Positions 1-7,423 of a stretch of 20,051 nucleotides of DNA are shown piece after piece; within the stretch, counting starts at the first letter, position 1; the number at the start of each line of letters is the position of its first letter. The position numbers and the translations under genes were made by a program. The DNA lies in the NCBI GenBank assembly GCA_031282485.1, contig JAITDQ010000234.1, positions 1 through 20,051 of the forward strand. Direction: 5' to 3'. The DNA is from Tannerella sp. (GTDB lineage: Bacteria; Bacteroidota; Bacteroidia; Bacteroidales; Tannerellaceae). The notes beneath the pieces were generated by a model. The model was not told the DNA's origin. It saw only the letters and a program-made list of their open reading frames with translations, and did no database searches.

Positions 1-77
1 TCAACTGTCTCGCCGTACTCTACATGAACTTCGTTACGAAGCTCCGTGTAATGAAATCTAATAAAAAATCTTTTCAT
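1..77 (-). CDS. Partial 5' end of a DUF6261-like hypothetical protein
   Basis: An ATG at 75-77 on the minus strand opens a frame that stays open for 25 codons to the window edge, so only the N-terminus is visible. The peptide starts MKRFFIRFHYTELRNE and continues VHVEYGETV. The 'F-x-x-L/T-E-L-R-N-E-x-H' pattern resembles, from memory, the N-terminus of DUF6261 proteins, which are Bacteroidales proteins of unknown function. The frame does not appear among longer ORFs because it is cut by the edge. No Shine-Dalgarno sequence precedes it; the leader is A/T rich. A tandem palindromic array lies about 110 bp upstream, and an orphan promoter about 1 kb upstream points the same way. The family assignment rests on a short peptide and is uncertain; that it is a real gene start is more likely than not. 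Confidence 0.5.
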   Translation of the reverse strand, partial: MKRFFIRFHYTELRNEVHVEYGETV

Positions 78-122
78 GATAATACTCTTTAAACTGTTTT
101 ACATTAATAACTATTTCAACTC

Positions 123-389
123 CTAATAAATTCGTGATAATTCGTGTAATTGGCTACGCCGAACTAAAGTTTCGTGGACAATATTTGGTGAAAAGGGCAA
201 CGACCCCTCGTTCATACTTTCACCAATGTGGTGAAAGTATAAATTAGCCCTCGTTGAGACTTTCACCAACATGGTGAAAGTCTCAACGAGCCATCGGGGA
301 GCTTTCATCAGCGTGGTGAAAGGTCCAACGGGCCTTCGGGAAGGTTTCACCCGGGTGGTGACGGGAATATTTACACTGTTTGTATTCAT
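123..389 (-). CDS. Doubtful small ORF overlapping the palindromic array
   Basis: An 88-codon frame starts MNTNSVNIPVTTRVKPSRRP and runs through the palindromic array to a TAA at 123-125. The same frame is open further upstream to an ATG at 612-614. Its residues repeat with a 14-residue period (TTRVKPSRRPVGPF, TTLMKAPRWLVETF, TMLVKVSTRANLYF) because the DNA repeats with a 42 bp period. The period changes to 43 bp in the left half, which shifts the reading frame between units, so protein selection does not seem to maintain the array. I recognise no domain. It is probably a by-product of the repeats, listed because such ORFs are often annotated as hypothetical proteins. Confidence 0.15.
   Translation of the reverse strand: MNTNSVNIPVTTRVKPSRRPVGPFTTLMKAPRWLVETFTMLVKVSTRANLYFHHIGESMNEGSLPFSPNIVHETLVRRSQLHELSRIY
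187..361. repeat. Tandem array of 42-43 bp palindromic units
   Basis: The heptamer GGTGAAA (last copy GGTGAcg) recurs at 187, 230, 273, 315 and 357, and its complement TTTCACC (one copy TTTCATC) at 218, 261, 303 and 345. The period is therefore 43, 43, 42, 42 bp. Each TTTCACC/GGTGAAA pair forms a hairpin. The unit at 214-240 has 11 bp perfect arms. The unit at 250-290 has 18 bp perfect arms around AACAT. The unit at 302-322 has one mismatch, and the unit at 347-361 is short and decayed. Between hairpins sit short G/C-rich linkers such as CGAGCC and CGGGCC. There are no 25-40 bp unique spacers, so this is not a CRISPR array. The function is unknown; a mobile palindromic element family or an RNA-structure cluster are possibilities. 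Confidence 0.85.
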
Positions 390-408
390 TTCATACTCAT
401 TTCCCGGT

Positions 409-546
409 TCATTTATCTGATAAATCACTCGCCGGCAGATCCGTTGTATTCTCAAACCCGAACAGCGTATAATCCACCAGTATATTTCCTGTCGTATCGG
501 CCGTATCCTGCCGGTCGCATAACTGTAGAGACGCATTTCTGCGCGA
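409..546 (-). pseudogene. Coding-like remnant (C-terminal fragment of an unknown protein)
   Basis: Between a TAA at 547-549 and a TGA at 409-411 a 45-codon minus-strand frame has no usable start but looks protein-like: it includes GNILVDYTLFGFENTTD and ends LPASDLSDK. The alternative frame over the same bases is rich in Arg, Ile and Trp and looks like a shadow. Just upstream (about 550-600) the protein-like frame seems to switch (NNREGFLGLFNRAEMRLYSY), which would fit a frameshifted relic or two joined fragments. I do not recognise the family. Its position beside repeats and far from any complete gene suggests a decayed gene end or a piece of a repetitive element. Confidence 0.35.
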
Positions 547-620
547 TTAAACAATCCGAGGAATCCTTCGCGATTGTTGAAAATTTTGATTTTGTTTATT
601 CGTACGTAGAACATGATAAT

Positions 621-648
621 AATGGTTAATGGTTAATGATTAATGGTT
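621..648. repeat. Heptamer tandem repeat (AATGGTT)x4
   Basis: Four adjacent copies of AATGGTT occupy 621-648; the third copy is AATGATT. The tract lies in non-coding DNA just upstream (in minus-strand sense) of the coding-like remnant. Such short tandem repeats can change copy number by slipped-strand mispairing, but no gene is clearly placed under its control here. Confidence 0.8.
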
Positions 649-866
649 AATTTGGGGGTACCTGATAAGCGGAACAGGCACGCGTGGACAGGAAAGGTTG
701 CTTCCGAACTGCGTGTGTCCGTCTGAAAAGGATAAAAAGCCGTATGGCCTGCCGCTTTGTAAAAAAATGTATATTGGTGTACGCACATGTTTTGCCCGCG
801 ATCAAAAACGCGAACGCAAAAAGTGCGTTTAATATGTAGGATATATCTAGTAGAAAGAGTAGAGAG

Positions 867-924
<58 letters not shown>

Positions 925-1058
925 GCAATATATTCATGACATGCAAATTAAAAGGCATAAATAATGTTAACGCCCTTAATTTTTTTGTGTCCTCTATGAA
1001 TAATCTACAGTTTCTCATTTTTTTATTTATTAAACGACTATAATTCACGGTCGAGGGG

Positions 1059-1090
1059 CAAAGGTAAATAATTTTTTTTATTCACTGCAA
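1059..1090 (-). promoter_or_regulatory. Candidate Bacteroidetes-type promoter pointing left
   Basis: On the minus strand TACCTTTG (1059-1066) matches the TAnnTTTG -7 element of the Bacteroidetes primary sigma factor. A TTG at 1088-1090 lies 21 bp upstream, within the accepted 19-21 bp spacing. It lies downstream of the rplQ terminator, so it would start a new transcript running left across the GT tract toward the partial gene at 1-77. Only the motif supports it. Confidence 0.4.
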
Positions 1091-1238
1091 GCAAAAAACA
1101 AAAAAAATAACAGTGCATTATAAATATTTAACACAGGCAATCATCAAATCCCTGTTCTCATCGGACATGTATGATTCGGAGGAAGGTCATCCATACAGCT
1201 TTTGCGGGCGGGCGGAGGATCAATAGCGGCATACATGC

Positions 1239-1275
1239 AAAAAAAGGTATTCGGATAATCCAAATACCTTTTTTT
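1239..1275 (-). terminator. Intrinsic terminator after rplQ
   Basis: The hairpin has seven A, GGTATT, a C/A mismatch and GGA, a TAA loop, and the complementary arm ending in seven T (1239-1275). In minus-strand sense it begins 25 bases after the rplQ stop and ends in a U tract, so it should end the ribosomal superoperon. The matching A tract means it could also work in the opposite direction. Confidence 0.9.
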
Positions 1276-1300
1276 AAAAATATGAATACAAAAACTAAAC

Positions 1301-1906
1301 TTATTCGGATTTAGTATTTTCATCAGATTCTTCGACAGCAGGCTGTTCTTCGGATACGACGACTGCTTCGGCTTCCAGTTCTTCCGCAGCTTCAGGGACG
1401 GCTTCTGCAACAACCGCTTTTGCTTCTTCTGCCGGTTTATCCGACACCGCCGGTTTGACGGCAGCGACGTCAGCCGTTGCTGCGGCTGAGGATTTCCTGC
1501 GCGAACGACGTGTCTTGCCTGCTTTCTTCGTATCCTTCAACATGTTTTCGTTGAAGTCTACGAGTTCAATAAAGCACATTGCGGCGTTATCGCCCAGACG
1601 GTTTCCGATTTTGATTATGCGCGTATAGCCGCCGGGACGGTCGCTCACTTTATGCGATACGACGGTGAACAGTTCGGTCACGGCGTGCTTGTCCTGTAAA
1701 AGGGAAAATACCACGCGGCGCGAATGGGTTGTATCTTCTTTTGATTTGGTCACTAACGGTTCAACATATTTACGTAAGGCCTTGGCTTTTGCCGTGGTCG
1801 TGAAAATACGTTTGTGTTTGATCAGTGATGATGCCATATTCGAAAGCATCGCCTGACGATGTGAGCTTGTACGGCCTAAATGATTGATTTTTTTATTGTG
1901 TCTCAT
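1301..1906 (-). CDS. rplQ: Large-subunit ribosomal protein L17 (bL17) with long acidic tail
   Basis: bL17 is a 50S protein placed near the exit of the peptide tunnel. Residues 1-125 are the conserved domain, opening [20 protein letters not shown] and including the segment [20 protein letters not shown] basic linker (about 126-140, [15 protein letters not shown]) then leads into about 60 residues rich in Ala, Glu and Val, ending TKSE. The total of 201 residues is well above the roughly 120-130 of most bacteria; tails of this kind occur in Bacteroidetes L17. It is the last gene of the alpha block. The start lies two bases after the rpoA stop and a strong terminator follows. Identification is certain; the role of the tail is unknown. 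Confidence 0.97.
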   Translation of the reverse strand: MRHNKKINHLGRTSSHRQAMLSNMASSLIKHKRIFTTTAKAKALRKYVEPLVTKSKEDTTHSRRVVFSLLQDKHAVTELFTVVSHKVSDRPGGYTRIIKIGNRLGDNAAMCFIELVDFNENMLKDTKKAGKTRRSRRKSSAAATADVAAVKPAVSDKPAEEAKAVVAEAVPEAAEELEAEAVVVSEEQPAVEESDENTKSE

Positions 1907-1908
1907 CG

Positions 1909-2901
1909 TTACTCTTTATCTAATTTATATTTTGAAATATCCATGCCAAATGACAAATGCAATCCATCCAGTAACTCATCCAGTTCAGTGAGCGACTTTT
2001 TACCGAAGTTACGGAACTTCAGCAGATCATTTTTATTATAATGAACAAGTTCTCCCAATGTTTCCACATCCGCAGCTTTCAAACAGTTTAACGCCCGAAC
2101 GGAAAGATCCATATCCGAAAGTTTCGTTTTGAGCAACTGGCGCATGTGTAATATTTCTTCATTAAATTCCTCGTTCACTTCCGTATCGACGGTTTCCATT
2201 GCAATCTTCTCGTCGGAAAACAGCATAAAATGATAAATCAATATTTTAGCTGCTTCTTTCAACGCATCTTTCGGATGTACCGAGCCATCGGTCGTAATTT
2301 CAAGAATCAGTTTCTCGTAATCGGTCTTTTGTTCAACACGATAGTTGTCAATCGTATACTTCACATTCCGGATGGGAGTATAAATTGAATCTATTGCGAT
2401 CACTTTTACATCCTGCGACGGGGTATGTTCGTCGGCAGGCACATAACCGCGTCCTCTGTTAATAATCAGTTCGATCAGGAACGAGGCGTTCGGGTCGAGA
2501 TGACATATTTCCAGCTCCGGATTGAGGACTTCAAAACCGCCGGTTAACTGTTTACCGATATCGCCGGCCTTGAAAACTTCCTTTTTTGAAACGGAAACGG
2601 TAACTTTCTCTTCGTCGACGTCATCGCCGTCGTATTTGAAACGTACCTGTTTCAGATTAAGTATGATATTTGTGACATCTTCGAGAACGCCCGGTATTGT
2701 AGCGAACTCATGCTCAACACCTTCGATTTTCACAGATGAAATGGCATATCCTTCTAAGGACGACAAGAGAATACGGCGCAACGCATTACCTATCGTAATA
2801 CCGTAGCCGGGCTCCAACGGACGAAATTCAAATTTCCCGAAAAACGCGTCCGTTTCTAACATTAATACCTTATCGGGTTTCTGGAATGCTAATATCGCCA
2901 T
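1909..2901 (-). CDS. rpoA: DNA-directed RNA polymerase subunit alpha
   Basis: The 330-residue alpha subunit nucleates RNA polymerase assembly and contacts promoter DNA and activators. The N-terminal domain (about 1-235) carries the assembly segment [21 protein letters not shown] linker rich in Glu (about 236-255) follows. The C-terminal domain (about 265-320) has [17 protein letters not shown] and [14 protein letters not shown]269 and N272 correspond to the E. coli R265 and N268 that bind UP-element DNA. It lies six bases after rpsD and two before rplQ, the usual alpha-operon position, so its level is tied to ribosomal-protein output. No Shine-Dalgarno sequence precedes the ATG. Confidence 0.98.
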   Translation of the reverse strand: MAILAFQKPDKVLMLETDAFFGKFEFRPLEPGYGITIGNALRRILLSSLEGYAISSVKIEGVEHEFATIPGVLEDVTNIILNLKQVRFKYDGDDVDEEKVTVSVSKKEVFKAGDIGKQLTGGFEVLNPELEICHLDPNASFLIELIINRGRGYVPADEHTPSQDVKVIAIDSIYTPIRNVKYTIDNYRVEQKTDYEKLILEITTDGSVHPKDALKEAAKILIYHFMLFSDEKIAMETVDTEVNEEFNEEILHMRQLLKTKLSDMDLSVRALNCLKAADVETLGELVHYNKNDLLKFRNFGKKSLTELDELLDGLHLSFGMDISKYKLDKE

Positions 2902-2907
2902 AATCTG

Positions 2908-3513
2908 TTATTTAGAATACAATTCTACAATCAACTGTTCTTTAATATTTTCCGGTATGTCTGCTCTTTCCGGAAGATGAAGGAGTTTCCCGCTCATCGA
3001 CGCCTGATCCCATTCCATCCAGGGATATTTGCTGTGGTTGAATCCCGAAAGTGCATTGGCTATCACTTCGAGGGACTTTGAGCGTTCGCGTACACTGATG
3101 ATCTGTCCCGGTTTCACGGAATAGGATGGGATGTTGACCACCTGTCCGTCGACCGAAATATGACGGTGAGAGACGAGCTGACGTGCAGCATCGCGGGTTG
3201 GCGCCAAACCGAGGCGGAACACGATATTATCCAAGCGGCTTTCGAGCAGCTGTAACAATACCTCGCCGGTAATACCTTTCGAGCGCGACGCTTTGTCAAA
3301 CAAGTTTCTGAACTGTTTTTCCAACACGCCGTATGTGTATTTCGCCTTTTGTTTTTCGCGTAACTGTGTGCCGTATTCGGACGTTTTTCTGCGGCGGTTG
3401 ATGCCGTGCTGTCCGGGCGGATAATTTTTCTTCGACAATACTTTATCCGCTCCGTATATGGCTTCACCGAACTTACGAGCAATCTTTGTTTTTGGACCTG
3501 TATATCTTGCCAT
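2908..3513 (-). CDS. rpsD: Small-subunit ribosomal protein S4 (uS4), zinc-free form
   Basis: uS4 is a primary 16S rRNA binder that nucleates assembly of the 30S body and helps form the mRNA entry site. It has 201 residues. The N-terminus reads [20 protein letters not shown] and lacks the Cys cluster of zinc-binding S4, so it is the 'C-minus' form. The RNA-binding S4 domain lies at about 92-155 ([29 protein letters not shown]). In E. coli S4 represses the alpha operon by binding its mRNA. Here an unusually long 111-base gap separates it from rpsK, which could hold a control element. The ATG has no Shine-Dalgarno sequence, only an A-rich leader. Confidence 0.98.
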   Translation of the reverse strand: MARYTGPKTKIARKFGEAIYGADKVLSKKNYPPGQHGINRRRKTSEYGTQLREKQKAKYTYGVLEKQFRNLFDKASRSKGITGEVLLQLLESRLDNIVFRLGLAPTRDAARQLVSHRHISVDGQVVNIPSYSVKPGQIISVRERSKSLEVIANALSGFNHSKYPWMEWDQASMSGKLLHLPERADIPENIKEQLIVELYSK

Positions 3514-3561
3514 TTTGTTTGTGTTTTAAATTTACGTATAAACCCCGAACCGTGCAGCCGC

Positions 3562-3585
3562 GATTGCGAGAGGACATGAGCAATC
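3562..3585 (-). promoter_or_regulatory. Small hairpin in the rpsK-rpsD gap, possible leader element
   Basis: The 111-base rpsK-rpsD gap is long for this operon. In the transcript, GATTGC and GCAATC can form a 6 bp stem with a 12-base loop, followed by a G/C-rich segment (about 3542-3561) and then an A-rich leader to the rpsD ATG. No TAnnTTTG promoter element is visible. A translational control site for S4 is possible but rests only on position and this modest structure. Confidence 0.25.
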
Positions 3586-3624
3586 TATTTTACACATCAG
3601 GGATTTATTTGTTTATAATTATAA

Positions 3625-4014
3625 TTATACTCTCCTTCTTTTCGGTGGACGGCAACCATTATGTGGAAGCGGCGTCACATCTACGATTTCAGTCACCTCA
3701 ATACCGGCGCCATGGATTGTACGTATCGCTGATTCGCGTCCGTTACCCGGCCCTTTGATATAAACCTTCACCTTGCGAAGTCCCAGATCAAAGGCTATTT
3801 TAGCGCAATCCTGGGCAGCCATTTGGGCTGCATAAGGTGTATTTTTCTTTGAGCTGCGGAAACCCATCTTTCCGGCCGATGACCAACTTATCACCTGTCC
3901 GTCACTGTTCGTGAGCGAGATGATGATATTATTGAATGACGAATGTATATGAGCTTCGCCATACGCATCTACTTTAACTTTTCTTTTTTTCGCTGCGACT
4001 GCTTTCTTTGCCAT
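3625..4014 (-). CDS. rpsK: Small-subunit ribosomal protein S11 (uS11)
   Basis: uS11 lies on the 30S platform, where it helps shape the E-site mRNA path and contacts S7. It is 129 residues, the usual length. The basic N-terminus ([20 protein letters not shown]) leads into the conserved core [16 protein letters not shown] and [20 protein letters not shown], and the protein ends with the family hallmark [15 protein letters not shown]. It starts ten bases after the rpsM stop. The gap to the next gene, rpsD, is 111 bases, unusually long within this operon. Confidence 0.98.
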   Translation of the reverse strand: MAKKAVAAKKRKVKVDAYGEAHIHSSFNNIIISLTNSDGQVISWSSAGKMGFRSSKKNTPYAAQMAAQDCAKIAFDLGLRKVKVYIKGPGNGRESAIRTIHGAGIEVTEIVDVTPLPHNGCRPPKRRRV

Positions 4015-4024
4015 AATTCAATTA

Positions 4025-4405
4025 TTATTTAGTAGCTTTTTTCTTGTTTGCAACTGTTTTCTTCTTTCCGCGACGTGTACGTGCGTTATTCTTTGTGCTC
4101 TGACCTCTTACGGGGAGTCCGATGCGGTGACGTACGCCGCGGTAACAGCCGATATCCATCAGACGTTTGATATTCAGTTGTATTTCCGAACGAAGGTCTC
4201 CTTCTACTTTGAACTCCGAACCGATCACTTCACGAATTTTAGCTGCCTGATCGTCTGTCCAGTCTTTCACTTTGATATCCCTATCGATACCTGCTTTCTT
4301 TAAAATCGTATTTGACGCACTACGTCCTATACCATAAATATAGGTCAAGGCAATTTCTCCTCTCTTTTCCTGCGGCAAATCTACTCCGACTATTCTTATC
4401 GCCAT
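4025..4405 (-). CDS. rpsM: Small-subunit ribosomal protein S13 (uS13)
   Basis: uS13 sits at the top of the 30S head, forms intersubunit bridges with 23S rRNA and L5, and its C-terminal tail reaches the P-site tRNA. The 126-residue protein opens [20 protein letters not shown], followed by the helix-hairpin-helix segment [19 protein letters not shown]. It carries [20 protein letters not shown], and the last 15 residues are a Lys-rich tail ([14 protein letters not shown]) suited to tRNA and rRNA contact. It is the first gene of the alpha block, 41 bases after rpmJ. Confidence 0.98.
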   Translation of the reverse strand: MAIRIVGVDLPQEKRGEIALTYIYGIGRSASNTILKKAGIDRDIKVKDWTDDQAAKIREVIGSEFKVEGDLRSEIQLNIKRLMDIGCYRGVRHRIGLPVRGQSTKNNARTRRGKKKTVANKKKATK

Positions 4406-4446
4406 AGTATATTTAATTGATATTGTTTATAATTTACGGTAAACAC

Positions 4447-4563
4447 TTAACCCTGCCGTTCTTTAAACTTGGGGTTTTTCTTATTAATCACGTATAAACG
4501 TCCTTTTCTTCTGACGATTTTACAGTCAGGGGTACGTTTCTTCAAAGATGCTCTTACTTTCAT
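4447..4563 (-). CDS. rpmJ: Large-subunit ribosomal protein L36 (bL36), zinc-free form
   Basis: This 38-residue gene lies between infA and rpsM and is easily missed because of its size. Its ATG is at 4561-4563 and its TAA at 4447-4449. The peptide opens [20 protein letters not shown] and ends NPKFKERQG. bL36 packs into 23S rRNA near the peptidyl-transferase region. The zinc-binding form has Cys at positions 11, 14 and 27 and His at 33; here these are Thr11, Cys14, Asn27 and Phe33, so three of four ligands are missing and this is the zinc-independent form. Length and position match the Bacteroidetes order exactly. Confidence 0.97.
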   Translation of the reverse strand: MKVRASLKKRTPDCKIVRRKGRLYVINKKNPKFKERQG

Positions 4564-4588
4564 ATCTCTCTATTTTTTATTATTTCCA

Positions 4589-4807
4589 TTATTTATATCT
4601 GAACGCTATCCGACCTTTCGAAAGATCATACGGTGACATTTCGACCCGCACCTTATCGCCCGGAAGAATCTTTATGTAATGCATTCTCATCTTCCCCGAT
4701 ATATGTGCGGTTATCTCGTGTCCGTTTTCCAATTCAACCCGAAACATTGCATTCGACAATGCTTCCACGATCAATCCGTCTTGCTCTATTGCAGTTTGTT
4801 TAGCCAT
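4589..4807 (-). CDS. infA: Translation initiation factor IF-1
   Basis: IF-1 is a single OB-fold protein that binds the 30S A site during initiation and works with IF-2 and IF-3. The 72-residue length is the standard one. The sequence shows [20 protein letters not shown], then [20 protein letters not shown] and the hallmark [20 protein letters not shown] ending FRYK. It lies nine bases after map and 25 bases before rpmJ, the usual place between the spc and alpha blocks. Confidence 0.98.
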   Translation of the reverse strand: MAKQTAIEQDGLIVEALSNAMFRVELENGHEITAHISGKMRMHYIKILPGDKVRVEMSPYDLSKGRIAFRYK

Positions 4808-4816
4808 ATATATAAT

Positions 4817-5599
4817 TCAAAACTCTTTTCCAACAATTTGTTCCAAATAATCGAACGATGATAATATCTGCGGCCCGTCCGGTCGTATTGCGACACAATG
4901 TTCGAAATGTGCGGAACATTTGCGGTCTTTCGTGCGCACCGTCCATCCGTCGGATTCAAAAAGGACATTTTTGCTGCCCTGATTGATCATCGGCTCGATA
5001 CAGATACACATTCCGTTTTTGAGCAGTGCGCCGCATCCCCGGCGGCCGAAATTAGGCACTTCCGGGTCTTCATGCATCTTGCGTCCGCAACCATGTCCTA
5101 CAAGCTCTCTTACAACGGAGTAGTTCCGTGATTCGCAATACGTCTGTACGGCATTGCTTACATCCCCTACCCTCTTGCCTGCGACAGCCTGTTCAATTCC
5201 TTTATAAAGCGATTCTTTTGTTGTACGCAACAACCGTTTGGTTTCCTCCGAAACCTCGCCTACGCAAAACGTATAGGCCGAATCGCCGACAAAACCGTTC
5301 AGTACGGTTCCACAATCAACCGAAATGATATCTCCCTCTTTCAAAATCACTTTATCGGACGGTATGCCGTGAACAACCTGTTCGTTTACCGATGCACAAA
5401 TGGAATTGGGGAAACCTCCATATCCAAGGAATGCCGGTACGGCGCCATGATCACGTATAAACGTTTCGGCTATCGTGTCCAGTTGAAGAGTGGTAACTCC
5501 CGGTTTGATGTGCTTTGCCAGTTCGCCGAGTGTTTTTCCCACAAGTTGATTTGCTTCACGCATCAACTCTATTTCTTCATCTGTTTTCAGATATATCAT
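4817..5599 (-). CDS. map: Methionine aminopeptidase, type I
   Basis: This metalloenzyme removes the initiator Met from nascent proteins with small second residues, after deformylation. It is a 260-residue pita-bread fold of type I (no type II insert, no N-terminal SH3 extension). All five dimetal ligands are visible: D95 (SVDCG), D106 (VGDSAYTF), H169 (ELVGHGCGR), E202 (CIEPMIN) and E233 (SAHFEHCVA). The substrate-contacting H77 (VVHGIP) is also present. It sits eight bases after the secY stop and nine before infA. Coupling to ribosomal-protein synthesis makes sense, since many of these proteins start Met-Ala or Met-Ser. No key residue is missing. Confidence 0.98.
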   Translation of the reverse strand: MIYLKTDEEIELMREANQLVGKTLGELAKHIKPGVTTLQLDTIAETFIRDHGAVPAFLGYGGFPNSICASVNEQVVHGIPSDKVILKEGDIISVDCGTVLNGFVGDSAYTFCVGEVSEETKRLLRTTKESLYKGIEQAVAGKRVGDVSNAVQTYCESRNYSVVRELVGHGCGRKMHEDPEVPNFGRRGCGALLKNGMCICIEPMINQGSKNVLFESDGWTVRTKDRKCSAHFEHCVAIRPDGPQILSSFDYLEQIVGKEF

Positions 5600-5607
5600 A
5601 AATCAAA

Positions 5608-6951
5608 TTAATATGCAGCCACTGCGCCCGAACGCCCCTTGATTCTTCCGGATTTCAACAATCCGTCATAGTGGCGCATCAACAAATGGCTCTCCACCTG
5701 TTGAAGGGTATCCAGTATCACACCTACCATAATAAGCAGTGACGTTCCTCCGAAAAACTGGGAAAATCCCATACTTACTCCGGCCAGCCGTGCAAACGCC
5801 GGCAGAATAGCAACGATAGCGAGGAAAAAGGCTCCCGGCAATGTGATTCTGTCCATAATGGCGTCTAAATAATCTTTGGTTGCTTTGCCCGGTTTAACGC
5901 CCGGTATAAATCCGTTATTCCGTTTCAGGTCATCGGCCATTTGCGTCGGATTTATCGTGATTGCCGTATAGAAATAGGTAAAAGCGATAATCATCACGGC
6001 AAATACAAAATTATACCAGAAACCTGTATTATCCATAAACGCCTGCCAGAATGAGCCTGTTGTTTCGCCGCCTTTGAACATTCCCACTACTGTAATGGGA
6101 ATAAACATGATGGCTTGTGCAAAGATGATCGGCATCACATTCGCCGCATTCACTTTGAGCGGTATATACTGGCGTGCGCCGCCATACTGTTTATTACCGA
6201 CAATGCGTTTTGCATACTGAACGGGGACTTTACGCGTACCCTGCACCAGCAGGATTGCGCCTGCAATGACAAATAAAAGAAACAGCATTTCGATAAGGAA
6301 CATCACCAGACCTCCTGCCTGTTCGTTCATACGTGAAGTAAATTCTTCAACGATCGAACGGGGCAAACGGTTGATAATACCTATCATAATGATAAACGAG
6401 ATTCCGTTTCCTATACCTTTATCCGTGATACGTTCGCCCAGCCAGAGCACAAACATACTGCCTGCGGCCATGATGATAATGGAGGATACCCTGAACCACA
6501 ACCCGGAGGGGAGTGAGGCTCCGATCTGCATCATTTGCATTTCAAGGTTTGTCAAATAGGCAAATCCCTGGACAACGAGGATAATTACGGTGAGATAGCG
6601 TGTCATCTGGTTGATTTTCCTGCGTCCGCTCTCGCCCTCCCGCTGCATTTTCTGAAACGAAGGGACAACGATCGCCATCAACTGCATCACGATAGATGCC
6701 GAGATATAGGGCATGATTCCCAATGCAAAGATGGATGCGTTAGAAAAGGCGCCTCCTGAAAACATATCCAGCAAAGCCATCAGACCGCCGCGGGTTTGAT
6801 TGACCAGACCCGTCAGGTCTTTCGGATCAACGCCCGGTATAACAACATACGTTCCAAACAGATAAATGGTTACGTATAACAACGTTATAAGGATACGTTT
6901 TTTGAGATCCTCTATCTTCCATATATTCTTTATTGTATCAACGACTCTCAT
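5608..6951 (-). CDS. secY: Preprotein translocase channel subunit SecY
   Basis: SecY forms the protein-conducting channel of the SecYEG translocon in the inner membrane. The 447-residue protein has about ten hydrophobic membrane segments, the first at about 19-40 (ILITLLYVTIYLFGTYVVIP). Other recognisable parts are the plug/TM2 region FSGGAFSNASIFALGIMPYI, the segment ERITDKGIGNGISFIIMIGI, and the basic cytosolic loops used for ribosome and SecA docking (YAKRIVGNKQYGG; MADDLKRNNGFIPG). It follows rplO by six bases and is followed by map. This end-of-spc position is universal. SecE and SecG are not in the window. Confidence 0.98.
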   Translation of the reverse strand: MRVVDTIKNIWKIEDLKKRILITLLYVTIYLFGTYVVIPGVDPKDLTGLVNQTRGGLMALLDMFSGGAFSNASIFALGIMPYISASIVMQLMAIVVPSFQKMQREGESGRRKINQMTRYLTVIILVVQGFAYLTNLEMQMMQIGASLPSGLWFRVSSIIIMAAGSMFVLWLGERITDKGIGNGISFIIMIGIINRLPRSIVEEFTSRMNEQAGGLVMFLIEMLFLLFVIAGAILLVQGTRKVPVQYAKRIVGNKQYGGARQYIPLKVNAANVMPIIFAQAIMFIPITVVGMFKGGETTGSFWQAFMDNTGFWYNFVFAVMIIAFTYFYTAITINPTQMADDLKRNNGFIPGVKPGKATKDYLDAIMDRITLPGAFFLAIVAILPAFARLAGVSMGFSQFFGGTSLLIMVGVILDTLQQVESHLLMRHYDGLLKSGRIKGRSGAVAAY

Positions 6952-6957
6952 AACTGT

Positions 6958-7404
6958 TTAGAGTTTTTTTGCGGTTCCACCTACTGCTGTTATTGCCGCT
7001 TCGGCGGTCTTTGAGAAGGCATGCGCTTCGACGTCGACCTTTGCCGTCAATGATCCTTTGGCAAGGATTTTAACGAGCTGCGAAGAAGATATAAAACCTG
7101 CCGTTATCAACTCCTCCACACCAATCTTCGCGATATTTTTTTCTTCGGCCATCTTCTGCAACGTAGAAAGATTGATCGCTTTGTATTCAACACGGTTCAT
7201 ATTTTTGAAGCCAAATTTCGGCAAACGGCGTTGCAAAGGCATCTGACCGCCTTCGAAACCTGTTTTGTTTTTGTAGCCGGAACGCGCTTTCGCACCCTTA
7301 TGACCTCTTGTTGAAGTGCCTCCAAGACCCGAACCCGGTCCGCGACCGATTCTTTTGCGGGTTTTTGTAGCGCCTTCTGCGGGTTTTAAATTTGATAAGT
7401 TCAT
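6958..7404 (-). CDS. rplO: Large-subunit ribosomal protein L15 (uL15)
   Basis: uL15 is a late-assembly 50S protein whose extended N-terminal arm threads through 23S rRNA. I chose the ATG at 7402-7404, giving 148 residues and the family start [20 protein letters not shown]; a longer frame adds 12 unlikely residues overlapping rpmD. The glycine/basic arm [18 protein letters not shown] is typical, and the globular C-terminal part begins around residue 75. It lies 19 bases after rpmD and six before secY. Confidence 0.97.
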   Translation of the reverse strand: MNLSNLKPAEGATKTRKRIGRGPGSGLGGTSTRGHKGAKARSGYKNKTGFEGGQMPLQRRLPKFGFKNMNRVEYKAINLSTLQKMAEEKNIAKIGVEELITAGFISSSQLVKILAKGSLTAKVDVEAHAFSKTAEAAITAVGGTAKKL

Positions 7405-7423
7405 ATCGTTTATTTTTTTACTC

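Noticed and set aside
187..361. CRISPR array
   Set aside because: The units are 42-43 bp in total, with a palindromic core and linkers of about 10-20 bases that are themselves similar. There are no unique 25-40 bp spacers and no cas genes.
123..614. 163-codon minus-strand ORF as a real gene
   Set aside because: Its first part overlaps a frame with better protein-like composition, and its second part is a translation of a palindromic array whose period changes frame.
4376..4383. TAGATTTG on the minus strand as an internal promoter
   Set aside because: It lies at the beginning of the rpsM coding region, too late to drive rpsM, and single -7 matches occur by chance in coding sequence.
4898..5611. 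Plus-strand ORFs opposite map, secY and the ribosomal genes
   Set aside because: They overlap strongly identified genes and show no domain, start context or promoter.
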